Source: an uncultured Caulobacter sp.
GTDB taxonomy: Bacteria; Pseudomonadota; Alphaproteobacteria; Caulobacterales; Caulobacteraceae
Reading direction: 5' to 3'
Assembly (NCBI GenBank): GCA_937991555.1
Contig: CALKHU010000107.1
Location: forward strand, 1-47,591
Length of the DNA: 47,591 bases
Of this stretch, positions 32,176 to 41,142 are shown one piece after another. Below the pieces are notes generated by a model. The model saw nothing but the letters and a program-made list of their open reading frames with translations, did no database searches and had not been told where the DNA came from. How positions within the stretch are numbered: the first letter of the stretch is position 1; the number at the start of each line of letters is the position of its first letter. The position numbers and the translations under genes were made by a program.

Positions 32176-35100
32176 TTAGAGCAGGAAGCCCGACGTGTCC
32201 GTGACGACGCCCGAGATCATCAGGCTGAAGTCAGCCACGCCATCACCGTCGACATCGCCGCTGACGTAGGTGTTGCCCTTGATGACCTGGACCACGAGTT
32301 GCCCGGCCACGCCGGTGAGGGCCGAGACGATGGTGAAGGCCTGGTCCTCGGCGAGGGCGGTGTTGGCATCGATGCCCGTCAGGTCGAGGATGTCGCCCGC
32401 CCCGTAGTCGAGGATCGTGTCGCGCAGGGCGACGGTCGAGTCCGAGGCGCTTTCGAACACGAAGGTGTCGCGCCCGGCTCCGCCGGTCAGCAGGTCGCGG
32501 CCCTGGCCGCCGATCAGGTAGTCGTCGCCGTCGCCGCCGGAGAGCGTGTCGTTCCCCGAGCCGCCGGCGAGGATGTCCGAACCGCCGTCGCCGTTGAGGA
32601 TGTCCGCGCCCACGCCGCCGATCAGCGTGTCACGGCCGTCGCCGCCGTTCAGGATGTCGTTGCCCAGCCCGCCGTCGAGCAGATCCGCGCCACTCCCGCC
32701 GTTGAGGCGATCGGCGCCGTCCTCGCCCAACAGGGTGTCGTCCCCAGCGTCGCCGTTGAGGATGTCGACACCGGCGCCGCCGTAAACGCTGTCGTCGTCA
32801 TCGCCGCCGTTGACGGTGTCGTTGCCGACGCCGCCGAGCAGCCTGTCGGCGCCCGCGCCGCCGTCGATCAGGTCGTTGCCGAGGCCGCCGTCGATCGTGT
32901 CGTCGCCGGCGTCGCCGTACAGAATGTCGTTGCCGCCGTCGCCGAAGATCTGGTCGGCGTCCTCGTCGCCATGGACGGTGTCGACGCCGTCGCCGCCGAG
33001 GATCTGGTCGGCGCCGAGGCCGCCGCTGATCGTGTCGTTGCCGGCCTGGCCACTGAGCGAGTCGTCGCCGGCCCGTCCCTCGATGGTGTCGTTGCCGAGG
33101 CCGCCCAGGATCAGGTTGGCCGCCGCCGTGCCGCGGAGGATGTCGTCCGCCGAGCCGCCCTCGAGGTTCTCGATCGAGATCAGGGTGTCGATGCCGCCGC
33201 CGCCGGTGTTCTGCTCACCGAGCTCCAGATCGACCGTCACTGCGGCCGTCAGGCCGGCGTAGCTGGCCATGTCGCCCCCCGCGCCGCCATCGACCGTGTC
33301 GTTGCCCAGCCCGCCATTGACCGTGTCATCCCCGTCGCCGCCGAACAGCTGGTCGTTGCCGGCATCGCCCTTGAGCGAGTCGGCGCCGAGGTCGCCCTCG
33401 ATCGTGTCGTCGCCCGCCCCTCCGGAGATGGTGTCATCGCCCTCGTAGCCCCACAGGAGATTGTTCACCGTGCTGCCCACCAAGGTGTCGTTGAAGGCCG
33501 AGCCGCCGAGGTTCTCGATGCTGTTGATGACGCCAGTGCCGCCGAAGCCGTCATTGAGGATGCGCCGCGACTGCAGGTTCACGCTCACGCCGGTGGTGGT
33601 GAACTGCGTCTCGGCGACGCCGTCGCTGTTGAGGTCGATCAGGCGCGAGCTGGTGAACACCGTGATGGTGTCCGTACCCAGTCCGCCGTCGATGAGCGCG
33701 GGCGCGTCGTCGATCTGGAAGCGGTCGTCACCCCCGAAGCCGTAGGCCGTGTCGCCGCCGCCGACCAGGATCAGGTTGTCGACGTCGTTGCCATAGAACA
33801 GGTCGGCGAAGCGCGTGCCGCCGCCGAGCCCCTCGATAGAGCTCATGGTCTCGGAGAAGCCGAAGCCGTCGTTGCTGATCGTCTGGTTGCGCAGGTCGGC
33901 GACCACGCCCTGGGTGGCGAAGATGTTGTAGAAACTGACCCGGTCGAAGCCGTCGCCGCCGTCGAAGCTGTCGGTTCCGTGGAAGCCGTAGAGAAGGTCG
34001 TCGCCGGCGCCGCCGAGCAGAGTGTCGTCGCCGTCCATGCCGATGAGGATGTCGTCGCCTTCACGGCCGGCAATCCAGTTGTTCCCCGCGTCGCCACGAA
34101 TGAAGTCGTTCAGGGTGCTGCCGGCGACATGCTCGATGCTGACGATGGCCCCGGAGTTGCCGAAGCCGTCGTTCAGGATCATGCCGGCCGACAGATCGAC
34201 ATTGACGCCCTGGCTCGCGTACTGCTCCACCGCCACGCCGTCTCCGCGGTCGACCAGTCGGCTGCCCTGGAACAGGATCTGGTCTTCGCCCGAGCCGCCG
34301 TCGACGACGGCGGGTATGCCGCCGAGCTGCAGGAAGTCGTCGCCGCCGTACCCGTAGAGGAAGTCGCCCGTCTCGCCGATCAGGGTGTTGTCCAGGTCAT
34401 TGCCGTGGAAGGTGTCGACGAAGCGCGTGCCGCCGCCGAGGCCTTCGATGGAGACCATGGTCTCGCTGTTGCCGAAGCCGTCGTTGCTGATCGTCTGGGT
34501 GCGAAGATCGGCGACCACGCCCTGGGTGGCGAAGAAGTTGTAGAAGCTGACCCGGTCCTTGCCGTCGCCGCCGTTGAAGAAGTCGACGCCGGCGTCGCCG
34601 CGGAGGATGTCGTCGGCGTAGCCGCCGTACAGGTTGTCGTTGCCGTCGAGGCCGATCAGGTAGTCGTTGCCGTCGCCGCCCCACAGGAAGTTGCCGCCGC
34701 CGTTGCCGATCAGCAGGTCGTTGCCCTGGCCGCCGACCACGTTCTCGACGTTGGTGATGGTGAAGATCCCGACGCCGGTGTTCTGCGGCCCGGTGATGCT
34801 CAGGTTCACCGTGACATTGGCCGTGATCGCATAGGCGAAGCCCTGCTGGTCGCCGATGACTGTCGGATTGAACGACAGGGTGTCGACGCCGTCGCCGCCG
34901 TCGATCATGTCGTCGCCCGGCGAGAAGGGCTCGTTCTGGCTGCCGCTGAATACGAACAGGGTATCGTCGCCGGCTTCGCCGTACATCGCGTCGGCGCCGG
35001 CCCCGCCGTAGAGGCTGTCGTTGCCGTTGCCGCCGAACAGGGTGTCGTCGCCGTCGTTGCCGCCGAGCAGATCGCCGCTGTCGCCGCCGTAGATCAGGTC

Positions 35101-36459
35101 GTCGCCGGCGCGACCCCACAGGTTGTTGACCCCGGCGTCGCCGGTGATCGAGTCGTTCGCCGCCGTTCCGAACAGGCTGTAGCGCTCGAAGTTCGTGTAG
35201 GTCCCGCCGCTGATCGCGGACAGCGCCGCCGCGCCGCCGGTGCTCAGATCGATGACCAGCGGGCCGGAGAGGGTGTCGAACGTCACATAGAGGGTGTCCG
35301 TGGTTCCGTCGCCGCCGTCCGCGTTGTCGCCCATGCCGACGTGGATGGTGTCGTTGCCGGCGCCGCCGGACACCGTGTCGACGTCGCCGTCGTCGAGGAA
35401 CGACGTCAGCAGCGTGTTGCCGGTGGCCGTCGAGACGCCGATGTTGGCGTAGATCGCGTCATTCCCGTCGCTGCCGGTCAGGGTGTCGGATCCGTCGCCG
35501 CCGACAAGGGTGTCGCCGTCCGAGCCGCTGCCGTTGACGACGTCGTTCCCGTCACCGCCGAGCAGGAAGTCCGCGCCCGCAGCGCCGCCATTGAGCGTGT
35601 CGTCTCCGGCCAGACCCCAGATATCGTTGTTGCCGGCGTCGCCGGTGATGGTGTCGCCGAAGTTTGTGCCGGTGACATGGTACCGCTCGAAGTTGGCGTA
35701 GGCGCCGCCGGACGCAGCCTCGAGCGCGGCCTCGGCGCCGCCGCTCAGATCGAGCGTGATGCCCGAGCCGCGGCCGACGAAGGAAACGATCAGCCGGTCG
35801 TCGCCGTCTCCGCCGTCAGCGGTGTCGCCGCCCGCGACGGCGATAATGTCGTCGCCCGCGCCGCCCTCGACGGTGTCCACGACGCCGTCGTCCTCGCCGA
35901 TGATGTAGTTGCCGACGCCGAAGTCGCCGTTGGCGTGGATGATGTCATTGCCCTCGCCGCCGCGCAGGGTGTCCGCGCCGCCGCGGCCGCCGATGCGGTC
36001 GACGCCCGCGCCGCCTTCGATCACGTTCGCCCCGGCGTTGCCGAACAGGCGGTCGTCAAAGGCCGAGCCGATCAGGTTCTCGACGCCGATGATGGTGTCC
36101 AGGCCCTCGCCGGTGTTCTGCGCCGTCGTGATAGCCAGATCGACGGTCACACCCCGGTAGTTGAGCGTGACCGGGCCGGTGGCCGTGTTCTGGAACCCGT
36201 AGAACGAGCTGAAGGCCGCGTTGGCGTACGACACGGTGTCGACGCCCGTGCTTCCGTTGATCGTGTCGTTGCCGGCCCCGCCGGAGATGGTGTCGTCACC
36301 GGCTCCGCCATTCAGGGAGTCGTCGCCGTCCCCGCCGCTGATGACGTCATTGCCGCCCGAACCGCTGATCGTGTCGTTGCCGCCCAGACCCACGAGATTG
36401 TCGGGATCGAGGGTGCCGTTGATGATGTTCGAACCGTTGTCGCCGGTGATGTCGGCCAT
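32176..36459 (-). CDS. RTX calcium-binding repeat protein (type I secretion candidate)
   Basis: The 1427-residue protein consists almost entirely of Asp/Gly-rich nonapeptide repeats of the GGxGxDxUx type that form Ca2+-binding beta-rolls; I saw no cysteine. It starts MADITGDNGSNIINGTLDPDN and has no Sec signal. The C-terminal 90 residues (FESASDSTVALRDTILDYGAGDILDLTGIDANT...TDTSGFLL) match the C-terminal type I secretion signal of serralysin-like proteins, but no enzymatic domain is seen, so it may be an adhesin or surface-layer protein. A duplicated module of about 204 residues occupies residues about 628-1035, and a second, 167-residue-spaced pair occurs near 190-460. No ABC exporter, HlyD or TolC gene is in the window. 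Confidence 0.88.
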   Translation of the reverse strand: MADITGDNGSNIINGTLDPDNLVGLGGNDTISGSGGNDVISGGDGDDSLNGGAGDDTISGGAGNDTINGSTGVDTVSYANAAFSSFYGFQNTATGPVTLNYRGVTVDLAITTAQNTGEGLDTIIGVENLIGSAFDDRLFGNAGANVIEGGAGVDRIGGRGGADTLRGGEGNDIIHANGDFGVGNYIIGEDDGVVDTVEGGAGDDIIAVAGGDTADGGDGDDRLIVSFVGRGSGITLDLSGGAEAALEAASGGAYANFERYHVTGTNFGDTITGDAGNNDIWGLAGDDTLNGGAAGADFLLGGDGNDVVNGSGSDGDTLVGGDGSDTLTGSDGNDAIYANIGVSTATGNTLLTSFLDDGDVDTVSGGAGNDTIHVGMGDNADGGDGTTDTLYVTFDTLSGPLVIDLSTGGAAALSAISGGTYTNFERYSLFGTAANDSITGDAGVNNLWGRAGDDLIYGGDSGDLLGGNDGDDTLFGGNGNDSLYGGAGADAMYGEAGDDTLFVFSGSQNEPFSPGDDMIDGGDGVDTLSFNPTVIGDQQGFAYAITANVTVNLSITGPQNTGVGIFTITNVENVVGGQGNDLLIGNGGGNFLWGGDGNDYLIGLDGNDNLYGGYADDILRGDAGVDFFNGGDGKDRVSFYNFFATQGVVADLRTQTISNDGFGNSETMVSIEGLGGGTRFVDTFHGNDLDNTLIGETGDFLYGYGGDDFLQLGGIPAVVDGGSGEDQILFQGSRLVDRGDGVAVEQYASQGVNVDLSAGMILNDGFGNSGAIVSIEHVAGSTLNDFIRGDAGNNWIAGREGDDILIGMDGDDTLLGGAGDDLLYGFHGTDSFDGGDGFDRVSFYNIFATQGVVADLRNQTISNDGFGFSETMSSIEGLGGGTRFADLFYGNDVDNLILVGGGDTAYGFGGDDRFQIDDAPALIDGGLGTDTITVFTSSRLIDLNSDGVAETQFTTTGVSVNLQSRRILNDGFGGTGVINSIENLGGSAFNDTLVGSTVNNLLWGYEGDDTISGGAGDDTIEGDLGADSLKGDAGNDQLFGGDGDDTVNGGLGNDTVDGGAGGDMASYAGLTAAVTVDLELGEQNTGGGGIDTLISIENLEGGSADDILRGTAAANLILGGLGNDTIEGRAGDDSLSGQAGNDTISGGLGADQILGGDGVDTVHGDEDADQIFGDGGNDILYGDAGDDTIDGGLGNDLIDGGAGADRLLGGVGNDTVNGGDDDDSVYGGAGVDILNGDAGDDTLLGEDGADRLNGGSGADLLDGGLGNDILNGGDGRDTLIGGVGADILNGDGGSDILAGGSGNDTLSGGDGDDYLIGGQGRDLLTGGAGRDTFVFESASDSTVALRDTILDYGAGDILDLTGIDANTALAEDQAFTIVSALTGVAGQLVVQVIKGNTYVSGDVDGDGVADFSLMISGVVTDTSGFLL
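33353..34576 (-). repeat. Tandem duplication of a ~612-bp module inside the RTX gene
   Basis: Two copies, about 33965-34576 and 33353-33964 (minus-strand order), each encode DRVSFYNxFATQGVVADLR, GLGGGTRFxDxFxGN, GxGGDDxxQ, PAxxDGG and ILNDGFGxxGxIxSIE in the same order. The anchor word GCGCGTGCCGCCGCCGAG occurs at 33811 and 34423, 612 bases apart. The copies have diverged in many codons. Confidence 0.75.
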
Positions 36460-36567
36460 GGCGCGGAGTTCCCCAGAAGACTGTTTGGGGCGACGCTAAT
36501 GGCGCGACGGCCGGCGGTAGTCCCCATTTGGGGGATGCCCGCCGGATTTAGGCGTGGGCCGGTCCGC

Positions 36568-37617
36568 TCAGAACCCGTAGAGGGCGGCGTATTCGGGGTC
36601 CTTGGCCGCGATCTGCCGGGCGCAGTCGACCATCACCTTGGCCTGCTTCCAGGTGGCGTCGTCCTGCATCTTGCCGTCGAGCATGACCACGCCGGTGCCG
36701 TCGGGCATGGCCTCGAGGATGCGGCGGGCGAAGGCGACCTCGCCGGGATCGGGGCTGAACACCTTCTTGGCGATGGCGATCTGGCCGGGGTGCAGGCTCC
36801 AGGCGCCGACGCAGCCGAGCAGGAAGGCGTTGCGGAACTGCTGCTCGCAGGCCTCGGCGTCCGAGATGTCGCCGAACGGGCCGTAGAAGGCGTTGATCCC
36901 GGCCGCGGCGCAGGCGTCTACCATTTTTGCGAAGGTATAGTGCCAGATGTCCTGCTGGGCGGCGGCGCGGGGCTGGCCGTCGTCGCGCGGATCCTCGATG
37001 ACCTTGTAGAAGGGATGCCCGCCGCCGACGCGGGTCGTCTTCATGCGACGGCTGGCGGCGAGATCGGCCGGGCCGAGGCTGATGCCCTGCATGCGGGGGC
37101 TGGCGGTCGCGATGGCCTCGACGTTGTTCACGCCCTCGGCGGTCTCGAGGATGGCGTGCAGCAGGATCGGCTTCTTCAGTCCGTGCTTCGCCTCCAGCAG
37201 GGCCAGCAGCTGGTCCATGTAGTGAATGTCCCAGGGCCCCTCGACCTTGGGCACCATCATCACGTCCAGCCGGTCGCCGACGCCGGCGACGATGTCAGTC
37301 ACGTCCTGCAGATGCCAGGGCGAGTTCAGGCAGTTGATGCGGGTCCAGAGGCCGACGCCGAGCGCCGCGAAGTCCGTCGCGTTGGCCATCTCGATGAAGC
37401 CGGCGCGGGCGGCGTCCTTGGCGTCGGCCGGGATGGCGTCCTCAAGGTTGCCCAGGATGACGTCGACGGTCGGCGCGATCTCGGGAACCTTGGCCCTGAC
37501 CTTCTCAAGGTGGCAGGGCACGAAGTGGATCATCCGCTCGACCCGCACCGGCAGCTCGCGCAGCGGCTGCGGCGCCCCGATGGCAAGCGGCTTGAAAAAC
37601 CCGCGCGGCGTCTTCAT
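36568..37617 (-). CDS. HpcH/HpaI/CitE-family CoA-ester lyase
   Basis: The ATG at 37617 has GGGGA seven bases upstream; an in-frame ATG at 37632 lacks one. The 349-residue protein has the CitE-like TIM barrel: PVRVERMIHFVPCHLEKV, VILGNLEDAIPADAKDAARAGF (acidic metal-binding E and D), LWTRINCLNSPW (substrate Arg), MMVPKVEGPWD and ISLGPADLAASRRM. These enzymes cleave or form malyl-CoA or related C-C bonds; close relatives are (3S)-malyl-CoA and beta-methylmalyl-CoA lyases. No propionate or glyoxylate genes are adjacent. A 12-bp palindrome TCGCAATTGCGA lies 22 bases upstream. Confidence 0.86.
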   Translation of the reverse strand: MKTPRGFFKPLAIGAPQPLRELPVRVERMIHFVPCHLEKVRAKVPEIAPTVDVILGNLEDAIPADAKDAARAGFIEMANATDFAALGVGLWTRINCLNSPWHLQDVTDIVAGVGDRLDVMMVPKVEGPWDIHYMDQLLALLEAKHGLKKPILLHAILETAEGVNNVEAIATASPRMQGISLGPADLAASRRMKTTRVGGGHPFYKVIEDPRDDGQPRAAAQQDIWHYTFAKMVDACAAAGINAFYGPFGDISDAEACEQQFRNAFLLGCVGAWSLHPGQIAIAKKVFSPDPGEVAFARRILEAMPDGTGVVMLDGKMQDDATWKQAKVMVDCARQIAAKDPEYAALYGF

Positions 37618-37638
37618 GGCGTTCCCCGTCATCTCTTT

Positions 37639-37650
37639 TCGCAATTGCGA
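37639..37650. promoter_or_regulatory. Palindromic operator TCGCAATTGCGA upstream of the CitE-like gene
   Basis: A perfect 12-bp dyad, extended to 20 bp by CTT/AAG arms with one mismatched pair, lies 22 bases before the ATG on the minus strand. It is a plausible TetR- or GntR-type operator. No regulator gene is adjacent. Confidence 0.45.
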
Positions 37651-37678
37651 GAAGCTTTGCGGCGGTGCGGTGAACCCG

Positions 37679-38704
37679 TCAAGCGGAAGGCTTGCGCGGC
37701 GCCTCCGGAGGCAGGTCGTGGCCGACGCTCAGCGTGTCCTCTATGGCGTCATTGTGAGACGCCTTTCGCCGCCGTCCGCGCGCCGGCGTCGTCCCGCCGC
37801 TCTCCAGTTTCAGCATGCGGCGGGCGTCGTCGGCCTCCTCGCCGAACACCGAGCGGATGTGGAGGTCGTGCTGCGGCGTCGGCACCTCGATGCCGGCGTT
37901 GCGCAGGGCGTCGTCGATGGCCCACGTGTAGGCTGCCTGGATCGCGTTCGGCCGCTTGACCGCCTCCAGCCGCGGCCAGACGACCAGCTCGTAGTTCAGG
38001 GCCGAGTCCCCGAATCCGACCAGCCAGACCTGGGTGCGGTAGGTGGCGCTGTCCGGCAGGGTGAAAGGCACGGCCTTGGCCGCCTCGAGCACCGCGTCGC
38101 GGACCTTCTCCTTGTCGACGTGATAGGCGGCGCGGAACGGGATCCGGATCCGCCGCGTGTGGCCGCGCAGCGTCCAGTTGGTGACCGTCCCCTGGATCAG
38201 CTGGCTGTTGGGAATGAGGATGTCGACGCTGTCGTTGTTGCGGATGCGGGTGGCGCGGGCGCCGATCTCGTGCACCACGCCGCGCTGGCCGCTCTCGAGC
38301 TCGATGTAGTCGCCGACGCGCAGTTCCTCGTCGAAGATCAGCACGATGCCGGAGACGAACTCCTTGACCACGCCCTGCAGGCCGAGGCCGACGCCGACGC
38401 CCAGCGCGCCGCCGAACACGGCCAGCGAGGACAGGTCGACGCCGAGGGTCGAGACGCCGGCGAACACGCCGAGCACGACCAGCCCGTAGGTGGACAGCTT
38501 TTCGACGATGTAGAGCGCCGCCCCGCCCCGCGAGACGCGCCCGCGCAGGCGGGACAGGGCCATGCCGATGAGCCGGGCGACCACCAGGGCGGCCACCACC
38601 GTCAGCAGGGCGGCGATGAGGCCGCCGGCGGTCACCGGCGTCTTGCCGACGCTGAAGAGGACCAGTTCCTCGAGCTGTTCGAGCTGCCGGATTTCCTGCT
38701 GCAT
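37679..38704 (-). CDS. MscS-family small-conductance mechanosensitive channel
   Basis: The 341-residue protein has three membrane segments (about 22-45, 66-85 and 92-115). The last carries the Gly/Ala-rich pore helix (SLAVFGGALGVGVGLGLQGVVKEFVSGIVLIF) and is followed by the beta domain DYIELESGQRGVVHEIGARATRIRNNDSVDILIPNSQLIQGTVTNW. The C-terminal alpha/beta domain and a basic tail (GRRRKAS) follow. Such channels release solutes on hypo-osmotic shock. It lies 14 bases from the PhnA gene in the same direction. Confidence 0.92.
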   Translation of the reverse strand: MQQEIRQLEQLEELVLFSVGKTPVTAGGLIAALLTVVAALVVARLIGMALSRLRGRVSRGGAALYIVEKLSTYGLVVLGVFAGVSTLGVDLSSLAVFGGALGVGVGLGLQGVVKEFVSGIVLIFDEELRVGDYIELESGQRGVVHEIGARATRIRNNDSVDILIPNSQLIQGTVTNWTLRGHTRRIRIPFRAAYHVDKEKVRDAVLEAAKAVPFTLPDSATYRTQVWLVGFGDSALNYELVVWPRLEAVKRPNAIQAAYTWAIDDALRNAGIEVPTPQHDLHIRSVFGEEADDARRMLKLESGGTTPARGRRRKASHNDAIEDTLSVGHDLPPEAPRKPSA

Positions 38705-38717
38705 CGTCGGCGGCGCC

Positions 38718-38936
38718 TCAGGCCTTCTTCACGAACTCGGTCCTGAGCACGAGACCCTTCACCTTCTCGACGTTCGCCTCGATCTCGTCGGGGTCGCCGG
38801 TCAGGCGGATCTTCTTCACCAGGGTGCCGCGCTTCAGCGTGACGCCCCCGGAGCCCTTGACCTTCAGGTCCTTGATCAGGGTCACGCTGTCGCCGTCGGC
38901 GAGGAGCGTCCCGTTGCTGTCGCGGGTTTCTTCCAT
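38718..38936 (-). CDS. PhnA-domain protein (YjdM C-terminal type)
   Basis: From the ATG at 38936 the protein has 72 residues (MEETRDSNGTLLADGDSVTLIKDLKVKGSGGVTLKRGTLVKKIRLTGDPDEIEANVEKVKGLVLRTEFVKKA). This is the SH3-like PhnA domain alone; the zinc-ribbon that precedes it in full YjdM/PhnA is absent. Despite its name, the family is not known to act in phosphonate breakdown. It starts 6 bases after the xerD stop and stops 13 bases before mscS, so it is probably co-transcribed with both. Confidence 0.85.
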   Translation of the reverse strand: MEETRDSNGTLLADGDSVTLIKDLKVKGSGGVTLKRGTLVKKIRLTGDPDEIEANVEKVKGLVLRTEFVKKA

Positions 38937-38941
38937 GCCGA

Positions 38942-39850
38942 TCAGTCCTTCCGACTCAGGGGGTGCTTCGTTCTTACCACCTCCGCCAGCCGGTCGCCCG
39001 CCACATGGGTATAGATCTGGGTGGTGGCGATATCGGCGTGGCCGAGCAGGGTCTGGACCACCCGCAGGTCGGCGCCGCCTTCGAGGAGGTGCGTCGCGAA
39101 GGCGTGGCGCAGGACGTGGGGGCTGACCTTCTCGCGATCGATGCCGGCGGCCAGGGCGGCCTCCTCCAGCAACTGCGAGAACCGGCGCGCCGTCAGCCGC
39201 CCGCCCTTGGCCCGCGAAGGGAAGAGCCAGGGGTTTGCAGCGTCGCCCTTGGGGATGAAGGCCTTGCGCACCTCGAGCCACGCCTTCACCGCCGCGCGCG
39301 CCGCGTCGTTGAGCGGGGCGAGTCGCTCCTTGCCGCCCTTGCCCCGGACGATCAGGAAGGCCGGATCGCGCGCCACCGCCGACAGCGGCAGGCCGAGCAC
39401 TTCGGACACCCGCATCCCGCTGGCGTAGGTCAGCTCGATCAGGGCCGCGAGGCGGAGCCCCTGCCCGCCGTCCCTCGCCTCGGCGGCGGCGATCAGCCGC
39501 TCCACCTCGTCGCGCGACAACACCTTCGGCAGCGGCCGCCCCTTCCGGGGCGCCTCGACCCGGCGGGACGGGTCGTCCTGACGCCAGCCCTCGCCCAGCA
39601 CGAAGCGGTAGAACTGGCGCACCGAGGCGCGGCGACGGGCGGCCGTGGCGGGCGACAGTCCGGCGGCGCCGAGGTGCGCGAAATAGGCCTCGAGGTCCTC
39701 CGCAGAGGCCGTGGACAGATCCCTGCCCTTCACGGCGAGGAAGGCCGAGGCGTCCGCGAGGTCCTTGCCATAGGCGGTCAGGGTGTTGCGGGCCGCGGCG
39801 CGCTCGACGGCCATCATCTCGAGGAAGGCGTCGACCCAGCCCTCGCTCAT
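38942..39850 (-). CDS. xerD: Tyrosine recombinase XerD
   Basis: XerD with XerC resolves chromosome dimers at dif. The 302-residue protein (ATG 39850) has an N-terminal SAM-like helical domain (about 1-100) and a catalytic domain with the full set of active residues: R147 (GMRVSE), K172 (GKGGKE), H245-x-x-R248 (HVLRH), H271 (GHAD) and the nucleophile Y280 (IYTHV). Length and context, next to core genes rather than a mobile element, support the housekeeping XerD over an integrase. XerC is not in the window. Its start overlaps the secreted protein gene by 4 bases. Confidence 0.9.
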   Translation of the reverse strand: MSEGWVDAFLEMMAVERAAARNTLTAYGKDLADASAFLAVKGRDLSTASAEDLEAYFAHLGAAGLSPATAARRRASVRQFYRFVLGEGWRQDDPSRRVEAPRKGRPLPKVLSRDEVERLIAAAEARDGGQGLRLAALIELTYASGMRVSEVLGLPLSAVARDPAFLIVRGKGGKERLAPLNDAARAAVKAWLEVRKAFIPKGDAANPWLFPSRAKGGRLTARRFSQLLEEAALAAGIDREKVSPHVLRHAFATHLLEGGADLRVVQTLLGHADIATTQIYTHVAGDRLAEVVRTKHPLSRKD

Positions 39851-41028
39851 CCGAGCTGGAGGGCCGCGAAGGCCTCCTCGGCGAAGGCGATGGCCGCCTC
39901 CGTCAGTCCGACCCGGCGGAGCGCGGAGACGATGGCGGCGTAGTCGGCCGCGCGGAGCGGCTTGCCGTCGGCGTCTCCGACCACGGCGACGGCCTGGAGC
40001 GCGACCTCGCCCCTGGCCCCGGCGGACGCGGCCAGGTCCAGCGCCGCCAGGCGGCCCGGCGGGACGACGCCCGGCAGGACCTCGAAGCGCGACAGGGTCG
40101 CGCGCTGCTCCGGGGTCGGGCTGGCGCCCAGCGCAACCGCGATCAGGGCGGCGGCCTGATAACGGGGGGCGACCTTGGGGTCGGACGCGGCGCCCTGCAG
40201 CAGCAGGGCGTCGAACTCGGCGTCGCGCCCCTCCGGCCGGGCGAACCGGACGGCGAGACCGGGCGCGGGCGACGGCTCGGCGGCGACGGCGGAGCTCTCC
40301 GCCAGCATCGCGGCCACGGCGAGCGGAGCGCCCCTGGCCGCCGCCACATCGAGCGCCAGGCGACGGGACAGTGAGTACTCCAGCCCGTTCCGGAGCGAGG
40401 CCGCGCCGGGGTCGCCGACGCCGACAATGACGGCGCCGATCAGACGGGAGACCGTCGGGTCGCGCTGCTTCTCGCTGGCCAGGGTGAGGGTCAGCTGCGC
40501 GGCGTCGCGGTCGCCGACGATAGCCTGGCAGTAGGCGCGCAGCCGCAGCCAGTAGAGCTCGCCCCGGCCGACGGTCAGCGCGTCGGCGACCCGGCACGCC
40601 CGGTCGTCCTCGCCCACGATCAACGCGGTCTCGGCCACGGCCTCGGCGAGCGCCGGGTTGGCGGACGGACTGGCCGCCCGGTCGGCGGCCGCCCAGGCTT
40701 CGCGGGGGCGCCCGAGGGCCAGCAGCGCCTGGATGCGGGCGGCGGCGACTTCCGGCTCGCGGCCGGCGCCGTCAGGTCCCACCGCAGCGGTAGCCAGCGT
40801 GCGCCAGGCGAGATCGCGGGCGGCGGGGGTCAGCGGCTTGCGGCCGATCGACGGGATCACCTCGCGGGCCAGGGCAGGCGAGGTTCCAGCCCAGAGGTCC
40901 GCGGGCAGGCCGGTATCGCGGAGCCCCTGCGAGAAATAGTCGGGCGCCGCGAGGGGAACCACCTCGACCTGGCCCAGGGCTGGCGTCGCGAGAAGCGTGG
41001 CGGTCAGGATCAGCACGAGCTTGCGCAT
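39847..41028 (-). CDS. Secreted helical-repeat protein of unknown function
   Basis: The 393-residue protein has a signal peptide (MRKLVLILTATLLATPALG, cut after about 19). The mature part is rich in Ala and Leu with repeating helical pairs (for example AARIQALLALGRPREAWAAADRAA, VAETALIVGEDDRACRVADALTVG), similar in character to TPR or HEAT-like proteins though no clean TPR motif was found. It is likely periplasmic. Its stop overlaps xerD by 4 bases, so the two are translationally coupled. It is divergent from aroK across about 114 bases. Confidence 0.65.
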   Translation of the reverse strand: MRKLVLILTATLLATPALGQVEVVPLAAPDYFSQGLRDTGLPADLWAGTSPALAREVIPSIGRKPLTPAARDLAWRTLATAAVGPDGAGREPEVAAARIQALLALGRPREAWAAADRAASPSANPALAEAVAETALIVGEDDRACRVADALTVGRGELYWLRLRAYCQAIVGDRDAAQLTLTLASEKQRDPTVSRLIGAVIVGVGDPGAASLRNGLEYSLSRRLALDVAAARGAPLAVAAMLAESSAVAAEPSPAPGLAVRFARPEGRDAEFDALLLQGAASDPKVAPRYQAAALIAVALGASPTPEQRATLSRFEVLPGVVPPGRLAALDLAASAGARGEVALQAVAVVGDADGKPLRAADYAAIVSALRRVGLTEAAIAFAEEAFAALQLG

Positions 41029-41102
41029 GCCGCGACCCTAGCATTCCGGCACGCCCCGGCGGGAGGGGGCCGCGCCCCGAAAGCGACTCTTCCCCTGAAA
41101 CC

Positions 41103-41130
41103 TTGGCCGCGCGGCCCCGCGTCGTGTAAT
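41103..41130 (+). promoter_or_regulatory. Possible sigma-70 promoter for aroK
   Basis: TTGGCC (41103-41108) and TGTAAT (41125-41130), spaced by 16 bases, lie just before a GGGGGG ribosome site and the aroK ATG at 41143. Weak match only. Confidence 0.3.
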
Positions 41131-41142
41131 CGGGGGGCGCAC

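Noticed and set aside
32176..36459. CRISPR-like or tandem-repeat array from the regularly spaced GTCG/CCGCCG words
   Set aside because: The repetition follows codons for the GGxGxDxUx repeats; there are no constant-length spacers.
32299..37959. A 1886-codon open frame on the plus strand opposite the RTX gene
   Set aside because: It is the antisense of the Gly/Asp-rich repeats, made of VA, VAAV and DDV-like runs; GC-rich repeats give long open antisense frames. The RTX reading on the minus strand has recognisable calcium-binding repeats and a secretion signal.
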